From: a virus
DNA length: 21,317 nt
IMG/VR virus record: IMGVR_UViG_3300030106_002741
Location: 38,093 to 59,409 of that record
Direction: 5' to 3' (one strand)
The notes under the pieces are model-generated. The model was given only the letters and a program-made list of their open reading frames with translations. It made no database searches and was not told where the DNA came from. This document shows positions 8,671 through 15,333 of the stretch, in pieces; positions within the stretch are counted from its first letter, which is position 1, and each line of letters opens with the position of its first letter. The position numbers and the translations under genes were made by a program.

Positions 8671-9542
8671 TAATACTTAGGTGCTAACTTAAAGTTTTTA
8701 CGTATAGTCCTTAATGCTTCTGTTTTGCTAAAGTTGCTTAGCCTTGAGTTTGCTTTTCTTCTTTCGTTATAGTATTCTGAGCGAGCTCTTGCTTTCTCAT
8801 TAGCGGGAACTGTAGATTTTCTTTCACATATTTTGTAATATATATAAGACCTAAGAGCTTCTTCTGCGTACACATGTATTACAGGGTTTGTAGATCTAGC
8901 TTCATCAGCTATATACTCAATAACAACCTCTGAAGTCCCTGAATTTGTATCAATTTCAATTCTGTTTTGATCTAAATTAATTCTGTAGTCTCCTACTCTA
9001 GCTCCACCGCCAACTCCATATAGCCTACCTAATCCGCCTTGATATAAATAGTTTTCAAAAACGTAATAATCTAAATCACCAGAGTCGCCATCGCTACCTG
9101 AAGTGGGAGTTTTGTCATCCTGTCTGTCTAAAATTTCATTAGCCTCTATATTTAAAGGTCCTTCTTCACTATCTGATGTTTCCCCAGTAGCAACACCCGA
9201 TGCGTCAACCTCATATTTTCTACTGTAGTTTAAATGCTTATTTTCTCCCAGTGTACGTATAATACCATCGCCATCAATAACTCCAATTTTAATTAAATCT
9301 ACATAGTCATCAGGCAAAGAAACGGTATTATTAGAACTATCTATAGATAGCTTTAAAGATTTAATCCTGCTAGTAACGTCGAAACCAAACTCCCTAATAC
9401 CTCGTAAAGCAAAGTTTCTTATAGCAGCATCAGAAACATTAGCAGCATAATCATCGCTATCCATAGTAATTTTATAGTCACCTATAAGTTCGTTTAAGGT
9501 AACATAATTCATTCCTGATTCTGATACATCTTCAATTGCCAT
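8670..9542 (-). CDS. Probable tail ring/connector (tubular-type) protein
   Basis: A 290 aa soluble protein. The N-terminal half has a helical segment (NVSDAAIRNFALRGIREFGF) leading into VSLPDDYVDLIKIGV near residue 73, then an acidic low-complexity insert (~115-150). A beta segment follows (DYRINLDQNRIEI, VVIEYIAD), and a basic helical C-terminus with EEALRSYIYYKICERKSTVP and EKARARSEYYNERRKA. The LPxDYVxxxKIG plus EALxxYIYYKI pattern is what I recall of the ring (gp4/tubular-like) proteins that join portal and tail in crAss-like and P22-type podoviruses. It overlaps both neighbours by one base (TAATG). It sits between another ring-type protein and the giant tail protein, consistent with a neck/tail role. 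Confidence 0.65.
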   Translation of the reverse strand: MAIEDVSESGMNYVTLNELIGDYKITMDSDDYAANVSDAAIRNFALRGIREFGFDVTSRIKSLKLSIDSSNNTVSLPDDYVDLIKIGVIDGDGIIRTLGENKHLNYSRKYEVDASGVATGETSDSEEGPLNIEANEILDRQDDKTPTSGSDGDSGDLDYYVFENYLYQGGLGRLYGVGGGARVGDYRINLDQNRIEIDTNSGTSEVVIEYIADEARSTNPVIHVYAEEALRSYIYYKICERKSTVPANEKARARSEYYNERRKANSRLSNFSKTEALRTIRKNFKLAPKY

Positions 9543-10303
9543 TATTTCTCATTTGTTTCTGCTCCTGCGTAAGCAATTATCATTTCATCTCTTAATCTAA
9601 TACCGATCATCTTTGCTATTTCTGATATAATTTCACCTTTATAGTGTTCTGGAAGTTCAAAATGTCTACAATTTGGGACATCTGGCACTACAAACCCATC
9701 GTTATAGGTTGTGCCAACTGCTAAATTTGGACTAGACGTTGTATCCACATCTCCAAAAATAAAATTACCGACAGCAGATGCGTACTTAGAAGCAGGCTGT
9801 CTATAATAAGTCAAAACAATATCTGTAATATCATCTGGAAAAACTTCTATATCTTTTGAAATATAAGCTACAGGGTAGTGTTCAGTAGGAGCAGACAGAT
9901 TACTTGATAAAATTAAAGGCATTTTATCTGAATCATACACTAGCTCTAAAGTTGTAAAATCAGTAGGAGTGTGAATAGATGCAATTTTAAATAAATCTGT
10001 TGGTCTTTTAAAAACGTTTGCATCTGTATAATTCGTTCCAGCAAGCTCTGATTCAAGTTCAACTTCGGTAATAAATCTAGATATATCGTCTTTAACTCCT
10101 CTGTATACAGAATCTTTTCCAGAAGCATCTAAATTACGGGCTCTAAGTTGCTTAGCGCCACTTAACTCCCTAAACATTTCTGAAAAAACATTTTGCTGAG
10201 CTATTTCAGCAAACGTATTAAATACTGAAGGTGTAACAAATCCTTTTTGGTCTTTGTTACAAAGATCTCTTACGGTATTGTATACTTCTATTACACTGAT
10301 CAT
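9542..10303 (-). CDS. Probable tail ring/connector protein
   Basis: Taken from the ATG at 10303, giving 253 aa starting MISVIEVYNTVRDLCNKDQK. The five codons upstream (TTG-initiated) lie inside the promoter box and are not used. The N-terminus is helical (NTFAEIAQQNVFSEMFREL); the middle has the beta pattern of connector proteins (IEVFPDDITDIVLTYYRQP). The C-terminus carries FELPEHYKGEIISEIAKMIG followed by IRLRDEMI. The YxxVRDLCNKDQKGFVTPxxFN start is one I associate with crAss-like ring proteins. It is the first gene after a terminator-promoter module and overlaps the next gene by one base. The family assignment is from memory. Confidence 0.65.
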   Translation of the reverse strand: MISVIEVYNTVRDLCNKDQKGFVTPSVFNTFAEIAQQNVFSEMFRELSGAKQLRARNLDASGKDSVYRGVKDDISRFITEVELESELAGTNYTDANVFKRPTDLFKIASIHTPTDFTTLELVYDSDKMPLILSSNLSAPTEHYPVAYISKDIEVFPDDITDIVLTYYRQPASKYASAVGNFIFGDVDTTSSPNLAVGTTYNDGFVVPDVPNCRHFELPEHYKGEIISEIAKMIGIRLRDEMIIAYAGAETNEK

Positions 10304-10307
10304 ACTA

Positions 10308-10315
10308 CAAATATA
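10308..10315 (-). promoter_or_regulatory. Bacteroidetes-type -7 promoter box TATATTTG driving the tail unit
   Basis: TATATTTG on the minus strand fits TAnnTTTG exactly and lies 10 bases after the last base of a terminator hairpin. It ends only 4 bases before the ATG at 10303, implying a very short or leaderless mRNA. It should start the unit of two ring proteins and the giant tail protein. Confidence 0.65.
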
Positions 10316-10325
10316 CAAAAAGAAA

Positions 10326-10347
10326 AAAGGCTCCTTTCGGAGCCTTT
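10326..10347 (-). terminator. Rho-independent terminator (end of 292 aa gene)
   Basis: On the minus strand, a 9-bp perfect stem AAAGGCTCC / GGAGCCTTT closes a GAAA (GNRA) tetraloop and runs into a T-rich tail (TTTCTTTTTG). It starts 4 bases after the stop of the 292 aa gene and merges with the next promoter. Confidence 0.9.
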
Positions 10348-10350
10348 CTG

Positions 10351-11229
10351 TTATGCTAATTTATCTAATCGCTCTTCTATTAAAGATAGCGTGGACGCCC
10401 CTTTTTCTGTTAAACAGAATCGGACCATAGTATCAACAGCATCTTGTCCAACTGGTACAGAAATAATCAACTGATTGGAATCAAACCAATACACTCCGTT
10501 AGACTTCATGTTAAGTATTTGATAATCAGCAGCTTGTTGTATAGTAGCTCTACAAGAAACTTGCGGTGAGTCTAAAGACTCTAAGAACTCTTTTGTTTTA
10601 GACTTAGCTACTCGTAATAAACTGTATCTAATATCTGAAACTGAAGCGTTAATGTCAATTCCAAAGTATATAGCTATAGGAAGAAGATCGTTAATGTCTC
10701 TATCTCTAACTATAGAAATAGCGTCTGTAAGTAAGAACTCTCTTTCTAGCTCGTCTTTTGCATCTTGTTTTTTATCAACCTTTCTAAACGTTGTTCCTCC
10801 ATTAGCTTTATTTGCTGGATGCACTTCTAAAAAATCTCTAAGATTAGGTTTGTTTTTTGGAACAAAAACTCTACCATCTCTAAAAGCAACAGATTGTTTA
10901 AGAGCGTTAGAAGACTGCTCATCTACATAAATAGAAGGCTCATTAGGGCAGTATCTTATTTCTCGTATACTGTCTTTTTCACTATCATAAATAGTTACAC
11001 CTTTTTGAGGTAACATAAATACTATACCCCCGCCTTTAATAATTTCAAACTCACAGTTGTAAGCTTCTTTTTCCTGCCTTCTAATAGTTCTTTTCTTAGC
11101 AGCTGGTTTTGTTTTTGGAGTCTGTTCTTTTGGTGCCTCCATTACCATTGTTTCTTGAACTGCAACAGGTTCTTCAACCTTTTTTGCTGTAGGGCGTTCA
11201 GCAGCCCTTCTAGTTTTTGTTTTTTCCAT
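10351..11229 (-). CDS. Conserved phage virion-assembly protein of unknown function
   Basis: A 292 aa protein. Residues 1-53 are a disordered Lys/Ala/Pro/Glu/Thr-rich leader (TKPAAKKRTIRR). The globular part starts near EAYNCEFEIIKGGG and includes IREIRYCPNEPSIYVDEQS, then VFVPKNKPNLRDFLEVHPAN and FRKVDKKQDAKDELE. The pattern PNLRxFLxxHPxNKxNGGxxFxxVDxxxDAxxELE is familiar to me from large phages of Bacteroidetes and relatives, where it is conserved near capsid genes with no known role. The C-terminal half is helical with alternating beta (GVYWFDSNQLIISVPVG). It follows the 428 aa gene by 14 bases without a terminator, so the two are probably co-transcribed, and it ends at a strong terminator. 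Confidence 0.55.
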   Translation of the reverse strand: MEKTKTRRAAERPTAKKVEEPVAVQETMVMEAPKEQTPKTKPAAKKRTIRRQEKEAYNCEFEIIKGGGIVFMLPQKGVTIYDSEKDSIREIRYCPNEPSIYVDEQSSNALKQSVAFRDGRVFVPKNKPNLRDFLEVHPANKANGGTTFRKVDKKQDAKDELEREFLLTDAISIVRDRDINDLLPIAIYFGIDINASVSDIRYSLLRVAKSKTKEFLESLDSPQVSCRATIQQAADYQILNMKSNGVYWFDSNQLIISVPVGQDAVDTMVRFCLTEKGASTLSLIEERLDKLA

Positions 11230-11243
11230 AATATTATATTAAA

Positions 11244-12530
11244 TTAATTACTTGTTTTGTATAAATTAAAAAGATCCTTCGCGAGCTTTGAAGCTTTTGA
11301 TGGTCCTATATCTCTTTCTATAACTCCAAATCGAGCCAGATGACCTTGAAATTTACCAGCTCCTCCTGAAGTGTTGTCTTTTACTGTTCCTAGCACCTGT
11401 ATAAGTAAGTCCCCGTCAGTTCTAAAAGCGTCAGTTAGCTCAAAACTTTTACCTCCTTTCCCCTCAAGAAAACCTATAATAGATCCTGTTCTATTATGCA
11501 AGTACATATTATTATCCACATCCCTTCTAATAATAAATACTTCTGCGTTTGACTTCGTAGTATCATTACCTAAAATTTGATATTCTGGGAATTGTCCATA
11601 TTCAGTACCGTTGTCAGTGTTGTCAGTCATAGTTGTTGCTACAGCTCCCGTTCTTCCATTATGTCTAATAGAAAATGAATTATTTAACTTTCTTACATTG
11701 CTTTCTGTTAAATCGTTACCTTCTGGAAACTTTCCACCAAACCCAACACATTCGCCCGCATCATCCCCATAAAGAGCCATTATGTGAGTAGCTGTGCCTA
11801 TTACACAGTATACGGTGTAGTCATGTTTAATTCTTATATCTGGAATGTCAAAGTACTCCCCAAGGTTAAAGAGCACTGACTTTGTGTTTATATCGCTTGT
11901 AGCTGCGCTAGCTTCTGCTGAAGGGTCTGCTACATTCACAGTAATATTATAAGTAGGTCCACCTGTCCCAGCATTTACCCAAGACGTAACTTCATCTCCG
12001 TCTGCATACCCAGCTAACCCTTCATGGTTGTATTCTACTAAAGGTAAATTCCCATCTCCAAAATGTATTGATGCTATTGTATTTTGGTAGACTTCAGAAT
12101 CGCTTCCTTGACTTAGCATACCAGTGGTCATTTTTACAGGTATGTCAAATATTTTAGACTTAATACTTTCTGCAGAATCTACTAAAGCTGAAGAAAATGT
12201 AGATTTGTTTTCTACTACATCAAACTTCATAACACCGCTTTTAGAATCAGAGGAAATAAAACCTATAATATTTTCTATTAACCTTATTTCTTCACCCTTC
12301 TTACAAGAAACTGTTACGTTTGTTTTTCTCATTGCTTCACCTTCAAAAAATCCGCTACCTTCATACAAAGAAGCGTCATTAAAGGTGATGTTTACAGCAC
12401 CAGTTAAAGCGGTCATAAAAGATAGGTGATCACTAGGTACAGCCAATAGGCTTAAACCTGCTCCTGAATCAGAAGAAGTAGAGCTACTTGGATTTAAGGG
12501 CTCTCTGTTAAACAGGAAGAATTTTTTCAT
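11244..12530 (-). CDS. Capsid-decoration-type protein: shared anchor domain plus LamG/concanavalin-like lectin domain
   Basis: The start is placed at the ATG at 12530 (MKKFFLFNREPLNP, 428 aa); a longer TTG reading would run through the promoter box. Residues 1-~120 match the N-terminal domain of the 117 and 267 aa proteins next door: K-x-F-F-L-F, AVPSDHL, VNITF, VTVSCKKGEEI, ENKSTFSSALV. Residues ~153-428 look like a concanavalin A/LamG jelly roll: GLAGYADGDEVTSWVNAGTG near 170, then repeated beta strands with Gly/Asn-rich loops. A terminal segment, LARFGVIERDIGPSKASKL then LFNLYK, resembles the end of bacterial LamG-type domains. Such domains bind glycans, so a virion-surface lectin is likely. 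It has its own promoter and is followed by the 292 aa gene. Confidence 0.65.
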   Translation of the reverse strand: MKKFFLFNREPLNPSSSTSSDSGAGLSLLAVPSDHLSFMTALTGAVNITFNDASLYEGSGFFEGEAMRKTNVTVSCKKGEEIRLIENIIGFISSDSKSGVMKFDVVENKSTFSSALVDSAESIKSKIFDIPVKMTTGMLSQGSDSEVYQNTIASIHFGDGNLPLVEYNHEGLAGYADGDEVTSWVNAGTGGPTYNITVNVADPSAEASAATSDINTKSVLFNLGEYFDIPDIRIKHDYTVYCVIGTATHIMALYGDDAGECVGFGGKFPEGNDLTESNVRKLNNSFSIRHNGRTGAVATTMTDNTDNGTEYGQFPEYQILGNDTTKSNAEVFIIRRDVDNNMYLHNRTGSIIGFLEGKGGKSFELTDAFRTDGDLLIQVLGTVKDNTSGGAGKFQGHLARFGVIERDIGPSKASKLAKDLFNLYKTSN

Positions 12531-12546
12531 TTTACTAAAATACGTA

Positions 12547-12554
12547 CAAATATA
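12547..12554 (-). promoter_or_regulatory. Bacteroidetes-type -7 promoter box TATATTTG upstream of the lectin-domain gene
   Basis: TATATTTG on the minus strand, 12 bases after a terminator hairpin and 16 bases before the ATG at 12530, leaving an A/T-rich leader of roughly 10 bases without a Shine-Dalgarno motif. It shares the 13-base string CTTTGTATATTTG-like arrangement with the other two modules only in its GTATATTTG part. Confidence 0.65.
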
Positions 12555-12566
12555 CAAAGAAATAAA

Positions 12567-12586
12567 AAAGGGGCCGAAGCCCCTTT
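12567..12586 (-). terminator. Rho-independent terminator (end of 267 aa gene)
   Basis: Minus-strand stem AAAGGGGC / GCCCCTTT (8 bp) closes a TTCG loop, the very stable C(UUCG)G tetraloop, followed by TTTATTTCTTT. It lies about 20 bases after the stop of the 267 aa gene and immediately before the next promoter. Confidence 0.92.
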
Positions 12587-12607
12587 CTTGTAGTAAGTTA
12601 TATACTA

Positions 12608-13411
12608 TTACTCAGTACCGTAAAGCTCAATTAAAAGCTTACCAGCATCGTAATCAGCATCAGTGGTATCACCAGCAACTAAGTATAAGTACTCATTAGC
12701 AGCTGGGAAAGCTGTTAAAGACTTAAATGCGTTAGCAGCATGGTCTCCAGCATCTATAAGCTTAGTTTCAGTTAAAGTGCTAATTGCTGTATCTTCAGCT
12801 CCTGTTCCTTCTGTAGCAGAGTAAAGATCAATATCTGGATCCCCTGCATTAGGAGTCTCAAGACAGGTTATTGTGCCAGCAAAAATAGTTCCGTTTGCAG
12901 CAGCTGTTATTTGACCTATATGACAAGGATTAGAAGTTCCATCATTACCAATTATGTCATCACCAGCAGTAGACCTTAATCCAGTAAGGTCGATGTAAAT
13001 AGAAGTTTTAATGATGTTACCATTCTTCTCAATGAAACTATGGTAGACTTCACCTGTTGCTTCTGTAATACCAACACCAGCAGTAAGCCCGTTATTGTTA
13101 GCACCAGAATCATCTACAGATACAGCGGTAATAGAAGAATTAATGTAGTCGCTATTGACAGAATCTGCAATAACAACAAATTGGTCTTTACTGAAAGCAA
13201 GAGCCTCTGAAATAGATTTCATTACAGCTTTTTCAGTTCCAGTGTCAACAGTTAAGTCAACTTTAGTAAAAGAGCTAGATGTTCCAAGAACGTGTTCAAA
13301 TGTTAATTGTACGCTAGTGTCATCTAACTGGTCGATAGCTAAAAGCCTTTCGACAGGGAAGGTCATCGCATTATGCGAGCCACCATCAAAGTATAAATAT
13401 TTTGCAGCCAT
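12608..13411 (-). CDS. Capsid-decoration-type protein: shared anchor domain plus marine-phage beta domain
   Basis: A 267 aa protein. Residues 1-~98 (KYLYFDGG, FPVERL, VQLTFEHV, VDLTVDTGTEKAV, ISEALAFSKDQFVVIAD) are clearly related to the 117 aa protein encoded just upstream. Residues ~112-267 form a different beta-rich domain, with TSIYIDLTGL, DDIIGNDG, IGQITAAANGTIFAGTITCL, DPDIDLYSATEGTG, TETKLIDAGDH and EYLYLVAGDTTDADYDAG. I recall this domain as widespread in marine phages as a C-terminal module of virion proteins; its fold and ligand are not known to me. The gene is monocistronic between two terminators, with its own promoter, which suggests a dosage separate from the capsid protein. Confidence 0.65.
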   Translation of the reverse strand: MAAKYLYFDGGSHNAMTFPVERLLAIDQLDDTSVQLTFEHVLGTSSSFTKVDLTVDTGTEKAVMKSISEALAFSKDQFVVIADSVNSDYINSSITAVSVDDSGANNNGLTAGVGITEATGEVYHSFIEKNGNIIKTSIYIDLTGLRSTAGDDIIGNDGTSNPCHIGQITAAANGTIFAGTITCLETPNAGDPDIDLYSATEGTGAEDTAISTLTETKLIDAGDHAANAFKSLTAFPAANEYLYLVAGDTTDADYDAGKLLIELYGTE

Positions 13412-13452
13412 TTTTTAAAAGTTTATATAGTAAAACAAATCATATATCAATG

Positions 13453-13460
13453 CAAATATA
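13453..13460 (-). promoter_or_regulatory. Bacteroidetes-type -7 promoter box TATATTTG upstream of the 267 aa gene
   Basis: TATATTTG on the minus strand, 11 bases after a terminator hairpin, with 41 bases to the ATG at 13411. The leader is A/T-rich and ends in AAAAAATG, without a Shine-Dalgarno motif. Confidence 0.65.
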
Positions 13461-13471
13461 CGACAAATAAA

Positions 13472-13491
13472 AAAGGGGCCAAAGCCCCTTT
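13472..13491 (-). terminator. Rho-independent terminator (end of capsid unit)
   Basis: Minus-strand stem AAAGGGGC / GCCCCTTT with loop TTTG, then TTTATTTG. It differs from the terminator at 12567 in one loop base only. It lies 20 bases after the stop of the 117 aa gene and closes the transcription unit containing scaffold and capsid genes. Confidence 0.92.
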
Positions 13492-13511
13492 CTTTTAGCA
13501 TATTGTAATTA

Positions 13512-13865
13512 TTATCTAACGATATTAATAGATGTTATGCCCGTAATATTAGCGTCTAAGAACTCAGAGTTCTCAACATCTGCAACACTAATAAATGGAT
13601 CTTTACCAAAGTTAATAGCTTCAGTAATTGCTCTACAAACAGCTTTAATGCTCCCAGATGCAATAACCAAATCAACATTATCGAAATCCTCATTGTCGGT
13701 AGCACCGCCAGTGATTTCTTCAAACAATCTGTCAAAAGTCAGAGTTAAAGAAACAGCGTCAGCTGCTGTAATAACAAACCCTCTAAATTTAGAGACTGGC
13801 ATACACAGAACATCATCAACTGCATCGTTACCACCGCCTTTTGAAAAGTATAAATATTTTTCCAT
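13512..13865 (-). CDS. Small capsid-associated protein, stand-alone copy of the shared anchor domain
   Basis: A 117 aa protein that is essentially the N-terminal domain shared with the 267 and 428 aa proteins: KYLYFSKGGGNDAVDD, LCMPVSKFRG, LTLTFDRLF, VDLVIASGSIKAV, ITEAINFGKDPF, NSEFLDANITGI. Length and beta-strand pattern suggest one compact domain with no extra head. It is the last gene of the capsid transcription unit, 24 bases after the major capsid protein gene and before a terminator, so it may be made in large amount. A minor capsid/decoration protein is the most likely role; I know no named family for it. Confidence 0.6.
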   Translation of the reverse strand: MEKYLYFSKGGGNDAVDDVLCMPVSKFRGFVITAADAVSLTLTFDRLFEEITGGATDNEDFDNVDLVIASGSIKAVCRAITEAINFGKDPFISVADVENSEFLDANITGITSINIVR

Positions 13866-13889
13866 ATTTTCTATTATTATATGTTAATA

Positions 13890-15320
13890 TTATCCTTTAA
13901 TAAGGACGTGTTGGTTAGCAGCACGAGTTACAAGACAGCACTCAGAACGGTAGTGGAACGTAGCAACGTCTTTACCAGCATCTCCGTTATTGTTGTGTCC
14001 TAGAACTCCTCCACCAGTTACCCAGTGCTCCATTTCACGAGAGTATCCATTAGCTTCTTTGTGGTACATAGTTAAAGCAGGAGCTTTAATTCCTGTACGA
14101 GCGTCAGCTACTTGAGTCATTGGAACCATTGCTCCTTGTAAGTAATTAGACGCACCCAAAAGAGTAGGATCGTTTAGAAGCTTCCAGTCATGCTTGTGGA
14201 ATGTATACCCACCACGAGTAAACGACTTAAATCCAAGCTTAACAGCCATGTCAGCATCGTTGTTAAACGCACCGAACTGTCCAGCTAGACCAGCAGTTAC
14301 ACCTGTAGAAATACCTGAAGCAAGCATATCATCGATAGCTAAGTCTTGCTTTCTGTTTACGTACATAGCGTACTCAGAAGTAGCACCGTTCTTATCAAGC
14401 TCAAGGATGATATCATCAAACTCAGCAAAAGAATCTAGTGGGTTAGCGTTAGCGTTAGAAACCACGATACCTCTTGACTCAACAGCAGATACATAACCTT
14501 CAGAACCAAGACCACTGTCTTGGTCTACGTTGTATGCTGCAGAAGCTCCAGCTCCATCAGCACCAGCCCTTGTTTCAGAAAAAAGCATCATCATTTCACG
14601 ACGATCTTCAAAACGCTTACGAGCCTCTTGCTCACCGTACATAAACCAGCGGTACTCACCGTTTCCGATGTTTACCCAACCGATGTTAGTAGCTTGTGAA
14701 CCGTTAACTTGGTAACGATCTTTAACGATCATAAATGGATTGTTACGTCTTACAACGTCAGTGTCCATAAAATGAGCTGGTTGATCAGTTCCTTGACCGT
14801 ACAAGTTACCGAGAACAACAAAAGCATCAGTAGCAGCAGCATCGTAATTGTCAACAGCATTAGTGTCTCCGTCAAGAGCTTCTGCAGTTACTGTTGTAGC
14901 TCCTGAAGCTGTAGGAGTTGATACGCCAACAGCTGTAACAAAGTACCTACGCCCATCAGCAGTGTCCATAATGACATCATTAGCACCAACAGGGTGGCCG
15001 TTTGTAGTGTCAGCAGGAATGTTAATAGTTAAGGTGTCACCTGAAGCAGTTGTCCCGTCAGAAGTTACGTCAAAAGTTCTGTGACGACGACCAACTTCAA
15101 AGTAGTCGATCTGATCCGAACTACCTCCAGATTGAACAGCACCTGTTAATTTTAGGAATCCAGTAATTCCTTGATCACCGTAAGTTTCAACAAGCTCAGG
15201 CATAACAAAGTCTTTGTTATGGTCAAGCAATGTACCTACAGTTGTATATGTTTCTGGCGTTAATCGCAAGTGAGCTGGTTTCGCATCCACTCCACTTGCC
15301 GCCGCAGCAGTAGTAGCCAT
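13890..15320 (-). CDS. Major capsid protein (HK97-fold candidate)
   Basis: A 476 aa protein directly after a scaffold-like gene (13-base gap). It starts MATTAAAASGVDAKPAHLRL. Residues ~80-165 are a Thr/Ala/Asp-rich beta segment that could be an insertion domain. At 222-250 it has EYRWFMYGEQEARKRFEDRR and then EMMMLFSE, the long-helix (spine-type) pattern I associate with crAss-like and marine Bacteroidetes phage capsid proteins. The C-terminal part includes FKSFTRGGYTFHKHDWKLLND and ends in a beta-rich EMEHWVTGGG ... FHYRSECCLVTRAANQHVL. Length is usual for a major capsid protein of a large podovirus. Codon use is visibly richer in G/C-ending codons than in the neighbours, as expected for the most highly expressed virion gene. 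Family placement is by pattern and synteny. Confidence 0.8.
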   Translation of the reverse strand: MATTAAAASGVDAKPAHLRLTPETYTTVGTLLDHNKDFVMPELVETYGDQGITGFLKLTGAVQSGGSSDQIDYFEVGRRHRTFDVTSDGTTASGDTLTINIPADTTNGHPVGANDVIMDTADGRRYFVTAVGVSTPTASGATTVTAEALDGDTNAVDNYDAAATDAFVVLGNLYGQGTDQPAHFMDTDVVRRNNPFMIVKDRYQVNGSQATNIGWVNIGNGEYRWFMYGEQEARKRFEDRREMMMLFSETRAGADGAGASAAYNVDQDSGLGSEGYVSAVESRGIVVSNANANPLDSFAEFDDIILELDKNGATSEYAMYVNRKQDLAIDDMLASGISTGVTAGLAGQFGAFNNDADMAVKLGFKSFTRGGYTFHKHDWKLLNDPTLLGASNYLQGAMVPMTQVADARTGIKAPALTMYHKEANGYSREMEHWVTGGGVLGHNNNGDAGKDVATFHYRSECCLVTRAANQHVLIKG

Positions 15321-15333
15321 ATTTTCTTAGTTT

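Noticed and set aside
10304-10318. TTG start adding MYICS to the ring protein
   Set aside because: These codons lie within the TATATTTG promoter box; the ATG at 10303 gives the family-like N-terminus MISVIEVYNTV.
12531-12557. TTG start adding nine residues to the 428 aa protein
   Set aside because: The extension is translated promoter sequence (again reading as MYIC...), while the ATG at 12530 gives K-x-F-F-L-F as in the paralogues.
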